Positions 51,161 through 61,042 of a stretch of DNA of 64,000 nt are shown here, in pieces. The stretch spans positions 124,001-188,000 of the forward strand of contig NZ_BMFC01000005.1 of the NCBI RefSeq assembly GCF_014637725.1, given 5' to 3'. Made by a program: the position numbers and the translations under genes. Source of the stretch: Marivita lacus. GTDB lineage: Bacteria > Pseudomonadota > Alphaproteobacteria > Rhodobacterales > Rhodobacteraceae. Under the pieces are notes generated by a model. The model saw nothing but the letters and a program-made list of their open reading frames with translations, was not told the origin of the DNA and did not search any database. Each line of letters starts with the position of its first letter. Position 1 is the stretch's first letter.

Positions 51161-52180
51161 ATGAAAAAAATTGCAATTCTTGGCGCAATGACCGCAGCCG
51201 GCCTGTCCGCCGGTGTTGCGTCTGCCGCCACGCTGGACGACGTCAAGGCACGCGGCAAGCTGAACTGCGGCGTGACGACCGGTCTTGTCGGTTTTGCAGC
51301 GCCGAACGCGAATGGCGAATGGGAAGGCTTTGATGTCGGCGTATGCCGCGCCGTCGCCGCTGCTGTTCTGGGCGACCCGGCAGCTGTCGAGTTCGTTCCG
51401 ACAACCGGCAAGACCCGCTTCACGGCGCTTGCGTCGGGCGAGATCGACCTGCTTGCACGGAACACAACCTGGACGTTCTCGCGCGACGTCGACCTCGGTT
51501 TCGAATTCGTCGGAATCAACTACTACGACGGTCAGGGCTTCATGGTTCCCAAGGCACTGGGTGTATCCTCGGCCAAGGAGCTGGATGGCGCAACGATCTG
51601 TATCCAGACCGGAACCACAACTGAGCTGAACCTTGCAGACTACTTCCGCAAGAACAACATCAGCTACGAGCCGGTTCCGATCGAAACCAACGCTGAAGCG
51701 CAGCCGCTCTACCTCGAAGGTGCGTGCGACGTTTACACAACCGACGCGTCCGGCCTTGCCGCGACACGCGCCGCGTTCGAAAACCCGGGCGACCACGTCG
51801 TTCTGCCGGAGATCATCTCCAAGGAGCCTCTTGGCCCGCTTGTCCGTCATGGCGACAACCAGTGGGGCGACATTGCTCGCTGGACGCTGAACGCGCTGAT
51901 CGCAGCTGAAGAGCTGGGTGTGACATCCGCAAACGTTCAGGAGCTGGCAGCATCCGCAGGTGAAAACCCGGAAATCAACCGTCTTCTGGGTACCGAAGGC
52001 ACACTGGGCGCGATGCTGGGTCTTGAAGCCGATTGGGCTGTCAAGGCAATCGCAGCAGGCGGCAACTACGGTGAGCTGTTCGAAAAGAACATCGGTGAGA
52101 ACACACCGATCGGTCTGGCACGCGGTCTGAACGCACAGTGGACCGAAGGTGGTCTGCTCTACAGCCCGCCCTTCCGCTAA
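51161..52180 (+). CDS. bztA: general L-amino-acid ABC transporter solute-binding protein BztA/AapJ
   Basis: 339 residues. Sec signal peptide (MKKIAILGAMTAAGLSAGVA) then a family 3 binding protein with TLDDVKARGKLNCGVTTGL and the long Aap/Bzt-type C-terminal domain. In Rhodobacter capsulatus BztA binds glutamate, glutamine, aspartate and asparagine. The ATG follows GGAAGAGGTAAAC. First gene of bztABCD; a strong hairpin terminator lies just after it, which would make more BztA than membrane parts. Confidence 0.95.
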   Translation: MKKIAILGAMTAAGLSAGVASAATLDDVKARGKLNCGVTTGLVGFAAPNANGEWEGFDVGVCRAVAAAVLGDPAAVEFVPTTGKTRFTALASGEIDLLARNTTWTFSRDVDLGFEFVGINYYDGQGFMVPKALGVSSAKELDGATICIQTGTTTELNLADYFRKNNISYEPVPIETNAEAQPLYLEGACDVYTTDASGLAATRAAFENPGDHVVLPEIISKEPLGPLVRHGDNQWGDIARWTLNALIAAEELGVTSANVQELAASAGENPEINRLLGTEGTLGAMLGLEADWAVKAIAAGGNYGELFEKNIGENTPIGLARGLNAQWTEGGLLYSPPFR

Positions 52181-52194
52181 GACACTGGCTAGGG

Positions 52195-52225
52195 AAAAGG
52201 GCGCGGATCACTCCGCGCCCTTTTT
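52195..52225 (+). terminator. intercistronic terminator/attenuator after bztA
   Basis: AAAAGGGCGCGGA (52195-52207) pairs perfectly over 13 bases with TCCGCGCCCTTTT (52212-52224), loop TCAC, with the T-run built into the 3' arm. It lies 15 bases after the bztA stop and 84 bases before bztB. Partial read-through would feed the downstream genes. Confidence 0.93.
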
Positions 52226-52308
52226 CAAAATAAAAAACAAGCCTTCGGATCAGGCATCAGAGCGCGACAAGCGCCGCCAAGAGAGTCCGGATACACAGGG
52301 ATAAAACA

Positions 52309-53523
52309 ATGTCCACGATTTCAGACCCACCGTCGGGGTCGTTTCAGCTGTCAATGCTGATCAACGACACGCGCTACCGGTCCTACACCTTTCAATTCAT
52401 CGCACTGATCCTACTGATAATGGCCTTTGCCTATTTGGGCTATAACCTGCTGGCCAACCTTCAAGCCGCCGGTCTGAACATCTCGTACAAGTTTCTTGGT
52501 GAACCGGCGGGCTATGACATCAACCAGACCCTGGTCGACTATACCAGTCAGTCGACACATTGGCGGGCTGCAGTCGTCGGAGTGCTCAACACGCTTCTGG
52601 TGGCGTTTCTCGGCTGCCTGATGGCGACCGTGATCGGCGTCTTCGTTGGTGTTCTCAGGCTGAGCGACAACTGGCTCGTTCGCCAGATCATGTCGATCTA
52701 TGTCGAGATCTTTCGAAACGTCCCGGTGCTGATCTGGATTCTCATCATCATGGCGATCTTCATCGCCGTTCTGCCGCAACCGCGCGATTTCCGGGGGGAA
52801 GATGCCGCGGCGTCCATGGTGTTCGGAGCCTTCGCCTTTACAGGTCGCGGCTTCTATTCACCGGCGCCCGTATTCGGTCCGGGTTCGAGTGTCGTTGTCG
52901 CGGTTTTCCTTGCGTCGATTGCCGGAATCTTCGCGTTCCGCAGATACGCCAAAAAGGCGCTCTATGACCGTGGGCAATTGATCCCGACCCTGTGGCCATC
53001 GCTGGCGATCTTTTTCGTTCCGTCGATTCTTGTCTTTTTCGTCATGGGTCGCCCGATCACGCTGGATTATCCGTCTCTGCAAGGCTTCAACTTCCAGGGC
53101 GGCATCTTCATGCGCAACTCGCTGATTGCGCTCTGGTTCGCCTTGTCGATCTATACTGCCGCCTTCATCGCCGAGAACGTCCGCGCCGGCATCCTTGCCG
53201 TGAGCAAGGGCCAGACCGAAGCGGCGGCCTCGCTTGGTCTGCGTCCGGGTCGGATCATGAACCTCGTGGTTCTGCCTCAAGCGCTGCGCGTGATCATCCC
53301 GCCGCTGATTTCTCAATACCTGAACCTGACCAAGAACTCGTCGTTGGCGATTGCGGTGGGGTACATGGATTTGACCGGCACATTGGGGGGCATCACGCTC
53401 AACCAGACGGGCCGCGCGATCGAGGCGATCTTCCTGCTGATGCTGTTCTACCTCGCCATCTCGCTTGCGATATCGGCGATCATGAACGTCTACAACAACA
53501 GCGTTAAGCTGAAGGAGCGCTGA
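52309..53523 (+). CDS. bztB: general L-amino-acid ABC transporter permease BztB/AapQ
   Basis: 404 residues, longer than usual permeases because of an inserted region of about 110 residues after the fourth span, as in all AapQ/BztB proteins. The EAA loop is near the end (ILAVSKGQTEAAASLGLRPG, VLPQALRVIIPPLISQYLNL). About eight membrane spans. Acts as heterodimer with BztC. One base separates its stop from the bztC ATG. Confidence 0.95.
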   Translation: MSTISDPPSGSFQLSMLINDTRYRSYTFQFIALILLIMAFAYLGYNLLANLQAAGLNISYKFLGEPAGYDINQTLVDYTSQSTHWRAAVVGVLNTLLVAFLGCLMATVIGVFVGVLRLSDNWLVRQIMSIYVEIFRNVPVLIWILIIMAIFIAVLPQPRDFRGEDAAASMVFGAFAFTGRGFYSPAPVFGPGSSVVVAVFLASIAGIFAFRRYAKKALYDRGQLIPTLWPSLAIFFVPSILVFFVMGRPITLDYPSLQGFNFQGGIFMRNSLIALWFALSIYTAAFIAENVRAGILAVSKGQTEAAASLGLRPGRIMNLVVLPQALRVIIPPLISQYLNLTKNSSLAIAVGYMDLTGTLGGITLNQTGRAIEAIFLLMLFYLAISLAISAIMNVYNNSVKLKER

Positions 53524-53524
53524 G

Positions 53525-54820
53525 ATGTCGGATACACATGCTCATTCCGTTGCCTTCGTCCGCGAAACGATGCTGCCACAACAACCGCCGCCCGTCACGG
53601 AAGCGGGTGTGGTCAAATGGATGCGGGAAAACCTCTTCAAGGGGTGGTTCAACACGCTGCTGACCGTCGTGTCGCTGTATTTCATCTTCAAGATCGTCAC
53701 CGGAGCCTATCCGTGGTTCGCCAACGGCATCTGGAACACCAGCTCGCTGGCGGAATGCCGGGATATGCTGGACGGGATGACCGGTGCCTGTTTCTCGGTC
53801 CTGACCGAACGCTGGAACCAGTTGCTTTTCGGCTTCACCTATCCGCGTGATGCCTATTGGCGCCCGACATTGGCGTTCGTTCTTCTGATCGTCGCCATTG
53901 CGCCGGTCCTCTATCCCAAGGCGCCGCGCAATCTTCTGTATTTCACCGCGGTCTATCCATTCCTTGCCTACTGGCTCATCTGGGGCGGCACATTGCTGAT
54001 CCCGCTGATGGTGCTTGTGGGACTGGTCGCCGGGTATTTCGCGTTCAAGCAGTTCGAACGTCAAAGCTTTGCGATGGGCATGATCGCGGGTCTGGTCTCT
54101 GCGGTGGTCGTGATCTGGGCCGGGTCCATCGTGCCCGCCTCAATGCCGAATGTCATGGCCATCGAGGCGGTGCAGTCGCGCGACATTGGCGGCTTCATGC
54201 TGAACATGATCCTCGGGACGGTCTGCGTGTCGCTGTCCTTGCCCTTGGGCATCATGCTTGCGCTGGGGCGGCAATCCTCCATGCCGATCATCAAATGGAT
54301 CTGCATCATCTTCATCGAGTTCATCCGGGGTGTGCCGCTGATCACGCTGTTGTTCGTGGCGAACGTGGTTCTGGCCTACTTCTTCCCGCCCGGCTCCAAC
54401 ATCGACCTCGTGCTGCGCGTCATCATCATGATCACCATGTTCTCTTCGGCCTATATCGCCGAGGTGATCCGGGGTGGTCTGGCGGCGCTTCCGCGCGGTC
54501 AATACGAAGCTGCGAACAGTCTGGGCCTGGATTACGCCCAGTCGATGCGCCTGATCATCCTGCCGCAAGCGCTGAAGATCTCGATCCCCGGGATCGTCAA
54601 CGTGGCGGTGGGCCTGTTCAAGGACACGACGCTGGTGTCGGTGATTTCGATGTTCGACCTCGTGGGCATGATCCGCGGACCGATCCTCGCCTCGACCGAA
54701 TGGAACGGCGTCTATTGGGAACTCTGGGGCTTTGCGGTCTTCGTGTTCTTCATCGTCTGCTTCAGCATTTCAAAGTATTCGCAGTGGCTCGAGCGTCAGC
54801 TTGCCACCGATCACCGATAA
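53525..54820 (+). CDS. bztC: general L-amino-acid ABC transporter permease BztC/AapM
   Basis: 431 residues. It opens with a polar N-terminal segment (about 45 residues) and has several spans, a long middle region and a C-terminal core with EAA loop GLAALPRGQYEAANSLGLDY and ILPQALKISIPGIVNVAVGL. It fits AapM/BztC length and pairs with BztB. Followed after 12 bases by bztD with AAGGAGG between them. Confidence 0.95.
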   Translation: MSDTHAHSVAFVRETMLPQQPPPVTEAGVVKWMRENLFKGWFNTLLTVVSLYFIFKIVTGAYPWFANGIWNTSSLAECRDMLDGMTGACFSVLTERWNQLLFGFTYPRDAYWRPTLAFVLLIVAIAPVLYPKAPRNLLYFTAVYPFLAYWLIWGGTLLIPLMVLVGLVAGYFAFKQFERQSFAMGMIAGLVSAVVVIWAGSIVPASMPNVMAIEAVQSRDIGGFMLNMILGTVCVSLSLPLGIMLALGRQSSMPIIKWICIIFIEFIRGVPLITLLFVANVVLAYFFPPGSNIDLVLRVIIMITMFSSAYIAEVIRGGLAALPRGQYEAANSLGLDYAQSMRLIILPQALKISIPGIVNVAVGLFKDTTLVSVISMFDLVGMIRGPILASTEWNGVYWELWGFAVFVFFIVCFSISKYSQWLERQLATDHR

Positions 54821-54832
54821 GGAGGCCAAGCA

Positions 54833-55606
54833 ATGGCTGAAACTGCAAATGCACCCATGGCGATCTCTGACGAGGTGGCCATCCAGATCCAGAGCATGAA
54901 CAAGTGGTTCGGATCGTTCCACGTTCTGCGGGATATCGACCTGACCGTCTATCGCGGCGAACGCATCGTCATCGCGGGCCCATCCGGGTCCGGCAAATCC
55001 ACGCTGATCCGCTGCATCAACGCGCTGGAAGAGCACCAGAAGGGCTCGATCACCGTCGATGGCACTTTGCTGTCCTCGGACATCAAGAACATCGACACGA
55101 TCCGCTCCGAGGTCGGGATGGTGTTCCAGCACTTCAACCTGTTCCCGCACCTGACCATTCTCGAGAATTGCACGCTTGCTCCGATCTGGGTCCGCAAGAC
55201 GCCCAAGCGCGAGGCCGAGGAAACCGCGATGCACTTCCTCGAAAAGGTCAAGATCCCCGAACAGGCCAACAAGTATCCCGGTCAGCTTTCAGGTGGTCAG
55301 CAACAGCGTGTGGCGATTGCCCGGTCGCTCTGCATGAAGCCGCGCATCATGCTCTTTGACGAACCGACCTCCGCGCTCGATCCCGAGATGATCAAGGAAG
55401 TGCTCGACACCATGGTCAGCCTTGCCGAAGACGGCATGACCATGATCTGCGTGACCCACGAAATGGGCTTTGCACGTCAGGTCGCGCACCGCGTGATCTT
55501 CATGGATGCGGGCCAGATCGTCGAACAGAATGAACCCGAAGAGTTCTTCAACAATCCGCAGAACGAACGGACCAAGCTGTTCCTCAGCCAGATCCTCGGT
55601 CACTGA
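54833..55606 (+). CDS. bztD: general L-amino-acid ABC transporter ATP-binding protein BztD/AapP
   Basis: 257 residues. Walker [27 protein letters not shown], signature [15 protein letters not shown], Walker [16 protein letters not shown] and switch [11 protein letters not shown]. Powers BztBC uptake of acidic amino acids and their amides. Last gene of the operon; an intrinsic terminator follows 21 bases after the stop. Confidence 0.96.
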   Translation: MAETANAPMAISDEVAIQIQSMNKWFGSFHVLRDIDLTVYRGERIVIAGPSGSGKSTLIRCINALEEHQKGSITVDGTLLSSDIKNIDTIRSEVGMVFQHFNLFPHLTILENCTLAPIWVRKTPKREAEETAMHFLEKVKIPEQANKYPGQLSGGQQQRVAIARSLCMKPRIMLFDEPTSALDPEMIKEVLDTMVSLAEDGMTMICVTHEMGFARQVAHRVIFMDAGQIVEQNEPEEFFNNPQNERTKLFLSQILGH

Positions 55607-55626
55607 CCGAGCATCGGCAGACACTC

Positions 55627-55657
55627 AAAGCGCTCCGGTTCACCGCCGGGGCGTTTT
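55627..55657 (+). terminator. terminator of the bztABCD operon
   Basis: AAAGCGCTCCGG (55627-55638) pairs with CCGGGGCGTTTT (55646-55657) over 12 bases with two G-U pairs; the T-run is in the 3' arm. Confidence 0.85.
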
Positions 55658-55679
55658 GCGTTCTGGACAGGTGTCCCGC

Positions 55680-55702
55680 GTAGGCCGGAGCTTCAGCCCG
55701 GC
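55680..55702. repeat. second copy of the REP element
   Basis: GTAGGCCGGAGCTTCAGCCC and the following GGC match the core of the REP hairpin at 23538-23559 with a single added A on the left arm, so the stem is imperfect. It lies in the gap between bztD and the SixA-type gene and supplies the SixA stop codon (TCA at 55693-55695). Confidence 0.75.
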
Positions 55703-56199
55703 TGCCCGGCTGCAATAACCTCGCGCGGGATGGCGAAGTCCTCGCAATGTCCTGTCCCCTTACGGATGTCGCCCCAGTGCGCCACGTCAAAGCGGATCAG
55801 GCTGGTGGCACAGGTCGGGTAATCGGCAAAGCGCGGATGGTTCGGCCAATCCGCCACGAGCTGTTGCGCACATTCTCCGATGCCGTTGTTGTGACCTAGC
55901 AAAAGCACGGTGTCCCCTGACGCGCTGCGCAGCACGTCTATGATTTCATCCGGATCGGCCAGGTACAGCGCCCGCTCGAAACGGGTTCTTGTGTCCGGAA
56001 GTCCCAGCAGGGTCAGGGTGTGACGGGTGCGCGTGGCGGTGGAACACAGCACCTCGTCGGGCAACCAGTCCCGGTCAGCCAACCACTGCCCCATGGCGGG
56101 CGCGCTGTGCCTGCCGCGCGCGTTCAAAGGCCTGCCGTGATCGTCGCCCGAGGCGGACCAATCCGATTTCGCGTGGCGCATGAGGATCAGTCGTTTCAC
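55693..56199 (-). CDS. SixA-type histidine phosphatase
   Basis: 168 residues. Phosphoglycerate-mutase/histidine-phosphatase fold: RHG-type motif LMRHAKSDWS, CSTATRTRHTLTLLG and LLLGHNNGIGE. SixA relatives remove phosphate from phosphohistidine on phosphotransfer proteins; substrates here unknown. The start is GTG 56199, directly before the RHG strand. The C-terminus VIAAGQPG and stop are encoded inside the REP copy. Confidence 0.85.
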   Translation of the reverse strand: MKRLILMRHAKSDWSASGDDHGRPLNARGRHSAPAMGQWLADRDWLPDEVLCSTATRTRHTLTLLGLPDTRTRFERALYLADPDEIIDVLRSASGDTVLLLGHNNGIGECAQQLVADWPNHPRFADYPTCATSLIRFDVAHWGDIRKGTGHCEDFAIPREVIAAGQPG

Positions 56200-56228
56200 G
56201 GGGGAACATGCCTTTTCTGGATGTGGGC

Positions 56229-56882
56229 TCACTCTCCCAAAAATGCGCGCATGTGGAAAGCGGATTGTGCCTCTCGTCGGCCGAACCGAGCCGATACCGG
56301 ACAGGCGCGGCGTACAAGGCATCCATTGCGACAGGATGCACCCTCGGGAGATCGAATATGCGCGATACAGGCCGGAACGTCATAGTCCTTGCCCGGTGCA
56401 AGCGCCCCGACCGGGCAGGCGGTTTCGCAGGGGCGTGTCTCACAGCTTGGGCAGAGGCTCTGAGCGGGAGAGGGCAGATCAAGCTGCTGGGGCAGGGCCA
56501 GTGCCGCACGGAAGCTGATGAACAGACCCGCCTCGCTGTGGACGAGCAACCCGACAGGCGAAGACCAGCTTGCCCCGCTGCGATCCGCCCATCGCAGGAA
56601 TGGCGCATAGGGCGGGCCGTCATAGGGAAAGATCGCCTTGGCGTTCAGCGGCGATGCTACAGTCGCCGCCACGCGCTTCGACCAACGATCCAAGGGATGC
56701 CTTTGACCGTCCCGGTATTCCTGCGACGCGGTGAACACGTCCCAGAAACGTGGCTCATCCGGTCCAAGCAGAACCAGCGTGCCTGTTCCTTCAGGCGCGC
56801 CATCCTCCGGATCTGGATGAAAAGCGCCGCGCAGCGCCAGACCCACAGAGCGGGCAGAGCGGTCCAGATCGGCGAGGGTCAC
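56229..56882 (-). CDS. 4Fe-4S ferredoxin-like protein
   Basis: 217 residues. The C-terminal third has an iron-sulfur motif [18 protein letters not shown] (C-x2-C-x4-C-x3-C-P) and a further [12 protein letters not shown], similar to the end of epoxyqueuosine reductase QueG but with an unrelated N-terminus. Partner and redox role not known. The start is GTG 56882, overlapping the argB stop as GTGA. Confidence 0.82.
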   Translation of the reverse strand: MTLADLDRSARSVGLALRGAFHPDPEDGAPEGTGTLVLLGPDEPRFWDVFTASQEYRDGQRHPLDRWSKRVAATVASPLNAKAIFPYDGPPYAPFLRWADRSGASWSSPVGLLVHSEAGLFISFRAALALPQQLDLPSPAQSLCPSCETRPCETACPVGALAPGKDYDVPACIAHIRSPEGASCRNGCLVRRACPVSARFGRREAQSAFHMRAFLGE

Positions 56883-57748
56883 CGTGCGGGACGGATCAGC
56901 GAACCGGCCCCATGTTCGGTGAACAGTTCGAGCAGACAGGCGTTCGGGACGCGACCATCTAGGATGACCACCGCGCGCACACCGTCCTCGATCGCCTTGA
57001 GCGCGGTTTCCGTCTTGGGGATCATGCCACCGGCAATCGTTCCATCCTCGATCATCGCGACCACCTCTTCGGGGGTCATCGCGGTCACCACATTGCCGTT
57101 TGCGTCCTTGACGCCGCTGACATCCGTCAACAGCAACAGGCGGTCGGCTTTCAGCGCACCTGCAATCGCGCCCGCAGCGGTGTCGCCGTTGACGTTGAAT
57201 GTCTCGTTGGGTTGCATGCCAGTTGCCACGGGGGCCACCACCGGGATGATTCCCGCCTTGAACAGATCGCGCAAAACCTGCGGATTCATCTCGACCGGGC
57301 GACCGACAAATCCCAGTTCGGGATCATCCGCCTCGCAGACCATGAGGTCGTCATCCTTGCCCGAAAGGCCAACAGCGCGGCCGCCCTCATCCATGATCGC
57401 CTGCACGATGCGTTTGTTCACAAGCCCGGTCAGCACCATTTCGACCACTTCGACAGTGGCCTTGTCCGTCACCCGCTTGCCGCGCACGAATTCAGACTTG
57501 ATGCCCAGCCTGGTGAGCATGTCGTTGATCATCGGACCCCCGCCATGCACAACAATCGGGTTGATCCCGACCTGACGCATCAGGACGATATCGCGCGCGA
57601 ACTCTGCCATCGCGTCTTCGTCACCCATCGCGTTGCCGCCGAATTTGACCACGACGATGGACCCGGCATAGCGCTGCATGAAGGGCAGGGCTTCGGAGAG
57701 TGTGCGTGCGGTGGCGATCCAGTCGTGATTCATGTCTCGGGATTTCAT
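56879..57748 (-). CDS. argB: acetylglutamate kinase
   Basis: 289 residues. Second step of arginine biosynthesis: phosphorylates N-acetylglutamate. Motifs: [69 protein letters not shown] and [17 protein letters not shown] (the arginine-sensitive type has an N-terminal helix like the one at residues 5-25 here). ATG 57748 with AAGGAT upstream; an ATG five codons later is less well placed. Confidence 0.97.
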   Translation of the reverse strand: MKSRDMNHDWIATARTLSEALPFMQRYAGSIVVVKFGGNAMGDEDAMAEFARDIVLMRQVGINPIVVHGGGPMINDMLTRLGIKSEFVRGKRVTDKATVEVVEMVLTGLVNKRIVQAIMDEGGRAVGLSGKDDDLMVCEADDPELGFVGRPVEMNPQVLRDLFKAGIIPVVAPVATGMQPNETFNVNGDTAAGAIAGALKADRLLLLTDVSGVKDANGNVVTAMTPEEVVAMIEDGTIAGGMIPKTETALKAIEDGVRAVVILDGRVPNACLLELFTEHGAGSLIRPAR

Positions 57749-57835
57749 ATCGGTTTTGATCCTTGCCAGAACAGGCCTGACGCGACTGTGTGCGACATGG
57801 CTTGGCCAGAGACAAGCCGTTTCGCGTGACAGCGT

Positions 57836-58495
57836 CTAGCCGATTCCGGCGATGATGCTGCGCAGATTGGCGATGCCTTCGCCCTTTTCGCTGCTGGTCA
57901 GTACAAGTTCGGGATAGGCTGCGGGGTGTTTCGCGAGCTTTTCGCGGACCTGCGTCAACAAGGCGTCATATTGTATCGGCTTGATCTTGTCGGCCTTGGT
58001 CAACACCACCTGAAACGTCACCGCGCTCTTGTCGAGCAGGGTCATGATCTCTTCATCGACGGGCTTGATCCCGTGGCGGCTGTCCACCAGCACAAAGGCG
58101 CGGCGCAGGCTGGCACGCCCCGACAGGTACTGCTTGAGCAGCGCCTGCCATTTCTCGACAACCGCGACCGGCGCATTGGCAAAGCCATAGCCCGGCAGGT
58201 CGACGAGATAGCGTTCATCGCCAAGCGTGAAATAGTTGATTTCCTGCGTGCGTCCCGGTGTGTTCGACGCCCGTGCCAGCGCCTTGCGCCCTGTGACCGC
58301 GTTGATGAGCGACGACTTCCCGACATTCGACCGACCGGCAAAGCAGACCTCGATCCGGTCATCGGCGGGCAGGCCGGACATGGCCACGACACCCTTGAGG
58401 AAATCGACCTCACCTGCGAACAGCTTGCGACCGACTTCGCGGCTGATGTCGTCGGGGTCTTCGGCCAAGGGGAAAGGAAGCTTCATCTCAGACAT
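57836..58495 (-). CDS. engB: ribosome-biogenesis GTPase EngB (YsxC/YihA)
   Basis: 219 residues. TRAFAC GTPase for large-subunit maturation. G1 GRSNVGKSSLIN, G2 TPGRTQEIN, G3 DLPGYGFA, G4 TKADKIK. The ATG overlaps the end of the MOSC gene by 8 bases. Essential in many bacteria. Part of the yidC-MOSC-engB-argB minus-strand run. Confidence 0.96.
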   Translation of the reverse strand: MSEMKLPFPLAEDPDDISREVGRKLFAGEVDFLKGVVAMSGLPADDRIEVCFAGRSNVGKSSLINAVTGRKALARASNTPGRTQEINYFTLGDERYLVDLPGYGFANAPVAVVEKWQALLKQYLSGRASLRRAFVLVDSRHGIKPVDEEIMTLLDKSAVTFQVVLTKADKIKPIQYDALLTQVREKLAKHPAAYPELVLTSSEKGEGIANLRSIIAGIG

Positions 58496-59231
58496 GGGCC
58501 ACCTCGTCGCCAGTTTGTATCACGCCGCCATGGATCACCTCGGCCCGGACCGAGAAATCCTGATGGCCCCAACTGTCCAGGGCGCCAAGCACATCCGCAT
58601 CGCGCTTGCCGGTGTCGGGATTGCTATGGGTCGATTTGCAACGATCCGTGCGCTCGCGCACCTGCAGGATCGTGTCACCGATCCGCAGCTTGCGGTCGTC
58701 CCAATCGAATTCTTCCCAAGGGGCCAGGCCGTCGATCCAGATGTTCCCGCGCCACCGCAGATGTGACAGGGGCTTTCCGACCCGCTGCTCGACCGCCCGA
58801 TGGGACGCGAGGTTGCACAGCGTGATGCTGGGAAAATCGCTGTCGGTAAAGGCCTGTGCCTTCGCCTTGACGAGCCGTGCCGGTTTGAGCGTATCGTCCG
58901 GGAGAAATGCCGTCACCCATTCCAGAAAGGCGGTGCTGTCGCCATCGGGGGTGAAGGTCAGGTCGGTCGTGTCGGGATGACACAGGGTGATCTGGCCGGT
59001 GGGTTCATCGAAATGCGCACGGATGGCCATCAGGCTGGGCAGCTTTGCCACTCGGCAGAAATTCCCGCAACTGACCCAACTGTTGCCATCCGCATCCGAT
59101 CTCTCGTGCGCCACCGCCCAGAGCCGGTCGAACGGGATCGTGCCACCGGCCTCGACCGTCACCGAGTCCAGCTTTTCCCGACCATGGCTCTTGATCGGGT
59201 GCCGCCAGATTTCGGTGACTGTGGCCGTCAT
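58488..59231 (-). CDS. MOSC domain protein
   Basis: 247 residues. MOSC-type beta fold: EIWRHPIKSHGREKLDSVTV (entry strand), RLWAVAHERSD, then the MOSC core with LRWRGNIWIDGLAPWEEFDW and IGDTILQVRERTDRCKSTHS, including the conserved cysteine. MOSC proteins bind the molybdenum cofactor sulfur or act in sulfur transfer; the actual reaction is unknown. ATG 59231 overlaps the yidC stop as ATGA. Confidence 0.92.
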   Translation of the reverse strand: MTATVTEIWRHPIKSHGREKLDSVTVEAGGTIPFDRLWAVAHERSDADGNSWVSCGNFCRVAKLPSLMAIRAHFDEPTGQITLCHPDTTDLTFTPDGDSTAFLEWVTAFLPDDTLKPARLVKAKAQAFTDSDFPSITLCNLASHRAVEQRVGKPLSHLRWRGNIWIDGLAPWEEFDWDDRKLRIGDTILQVRERTDRCKSTHSNPDTGKRDADVLGALDSWGHQDFSVRAEVIHGGVIQTGDEVAHV

Positions 59232-61042
59232 TTCTCGCCCGTTTTGGGGTTGCGCTTGATGCCGGATTTGATGTTGCCGAACACGTCCGGCTTGTACCCT
59301 TGCGAGCGCATGATGAGATACTGTTGGGTGAAGGTGATGGTGTTGTTGGCGATCCAGTAGACAACCAGGCCGCTGGCAAACCCGCCCAGCATGAACATGA
59401 AGACCCACGGCATCCAGGCAAAGATCATCGCCTGAGTCGCGTCGGTGGGTGCCGGGTTCAGTTTCTGCTGCATCCACATCGACACGCCCAGCAAAAGCGG
59501 CAGGATGCCGATGAACACAAGCGCCAGCAGCGATCCGGGTTCAGGTGCCGCCCAGGGCAGCAGCCCGTAGACGTTGAAGATAGAGGTGGGGTCAGGTGCC
59601 GAAAGATCCTGGAACGGGCCGAGCCATGGCGCGTGACGCAGTTCCAGCGTGACAAAGATCACCTTGTACAGCGAGAAGAAGATCGGGATCTGAAGCAGGA
59701 TGGGCAAACAGCCGGAGGCCGGGTTCACCTTTTCCTTCTTGTACATCTCCATCATTTCCTGCTGGAGCTTCTGACGATCGTCGCCCGCCCGCTCCTTGAT
59801 CTTTTCCATCTCCGGCTGAAGCTCTTTCATCTTCGCCATCGAGACATAGGATTTGTAGGCCAGCGGGAAAAGCACGGCCTTGATGATGAGCGTCAGACCG
59901 ATGATGGCCCAACCCATGTTGCCGATCAGCAGGTTGAGGTGATGCAGCAGCCAGAAGATCGGCTTGGTCAGGAAAAAGAACCAGCCCCAGTCAATCGCGT
60001 CGATGAACCGGTCCACGCCTTCTTCCTGGTAGTCGCGGATGGTTTCCCATTCCTTGGCACCGGCAAAGAGCTGTGTGGTGACCTCGCGGGTCTGACCGGG
60101 TTCGATTGTGACCGTGGGTTGAACGGCTTCGGTCTGGTAGATGTTGCTGGCATCGCTATATTTGGCGACCTGCCGGAACGGGGTGCCGGCCTCGGGGATG
60201 AGGGTTGTCATCCAGTAATGGTCGGTAAACCCGATCCAGCCGCTCTCGGTGACCTGGGTGACCTCGGCGCGGGCGCCTTCGGTGGGCACGACGGCAAAGT
60301 CGGTCATATCGCTGTAGTCGATTTCGGCCAGTGTGCCGTCGGCCATGGCGACCACGCCTTCATGCAGGATGAAGAAGTTCTTGAGATCGGTGGGTTCGCC
60401 GTGCCGCGCGATCAGGCCGTAAGGGGCCATCGTCATCGCGGTATCGCTAGCGTTCTCGACCGACTGGGTGACGGTGAACATGAAGTCTTCGTCGATTTCG
60501 ATCGTGCGGCGGAACACGGTGCCGTTCGGGTTTTCCCAACGCAGCGTGACCGGGCTGTTCTGGGACAGTGTTTCGCCGGACTCGACAGTCCAGTTGGTGC
60601 TCGCGCTTGGCACATCATCCAGCGTCAGTCCACCGCCCGGTGCCCAGCCGAACAGCGCGTAATAGGGGCTTTGCGACCCGACGGAGTTCAGCAGGTGCAC
60701 GATATCGGCATCCTGCTCGAGCTCCACGCGGTAATTCTTGAGCGACAGATCGTCGATGCGGCCACCAACCAACGAGATGGATCCAATGACGCGGTCGGTT
60801 TCGATGGGCACACGCGGCGCATCTTCGACAGCGGCCGGTCCGGTCTGATCGACCACTGCCGTGCTGCCCGGTGCTGTATCTGGGGTGGTGGCGATTGTCG
60901 GCGTCGTGCCGTCGCTGGCCGCAGGCACCGCTGTGTCCGGATTGACCGTCGGTTCCGGAGGCGGGAACAAGACAAACCATACCAGAATGACCGCAAAGCT
61001 GAGCGCTGTCGCGATAAGAAGGTTCTTGTTCTGATCGTCCAT
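59228..61042 (-). CDS. yidC: membrane protein insertase YidC
   Basis: 604 residues. N-terminal span (MDDQNKNLLIATALSFAVIL), a large periplasmic domain (about 40-360) and the conserved C-terminal insertase core from about 370 (MGWAIIGLTLIIKAVLFPLA, YKSYVSMAKMKELQPEMEKI, GCLPILLQIPIFFSLYKVI, GGFASGLVVYWIANNTITF). Full-length Gram-negative type. The ATG 61042 was chosen by family start; the in-frame extension upstream is not conserved. The usual upstream neighbours rpmH and rnpA are not in this position. Confidence 0.96.
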   Translation of the reverse strand: MDDQNKNLLIATALSFAVILVWFVLFPPPEPTVNPDTAVPAASDGTTPTIATTPDTAPGSTAVVDQTGPAAVEDAPRVPIETDRVIGSISLVGGRIDDLSLKNYRVELEQDADIVHLLNSVGSQSPYYALFGWAPGGGLTLDDVPSASTNWTVESGETLSQNSPVTLRWENPNGTVFRRTIEIDEDFMFTVTQSVENASDTAMTMAPYGLIARHGEPTDLKNFFILHEGVVAMADGTLAEIDYSDMTDFAVVPTEGARAEVTQVTESGWIGFTDHYWMTTLIPEAGTPFRQVAKYSDASNIYQTEAVQPTVTIEPGQTREVTTQLFAGAKEWETIRDYQEEGVDRFIDAIDWGWFFFLTKPIFWLLHHLNLLIGNMGWAIIGLTLIIKAVLFPLAYKSYVSMAKMKELQPEMEKIKERAGDDRQKLQQEMMEMYKKEKVNPASGCLPILLQIPIFFSLYKVIFVTLELRHAPWLGPFQDLSAPDPTSIFNVYGLLPWAAPEPGSLLALVFIGILPLLLGVSMWMQQKLNPAPTDATQAMIFAWMPWVFMFMLGGFASGLVVYWIANNTITFTQQYLIMRSQGYKPDVFGNIKSGIKRNPKTGEK

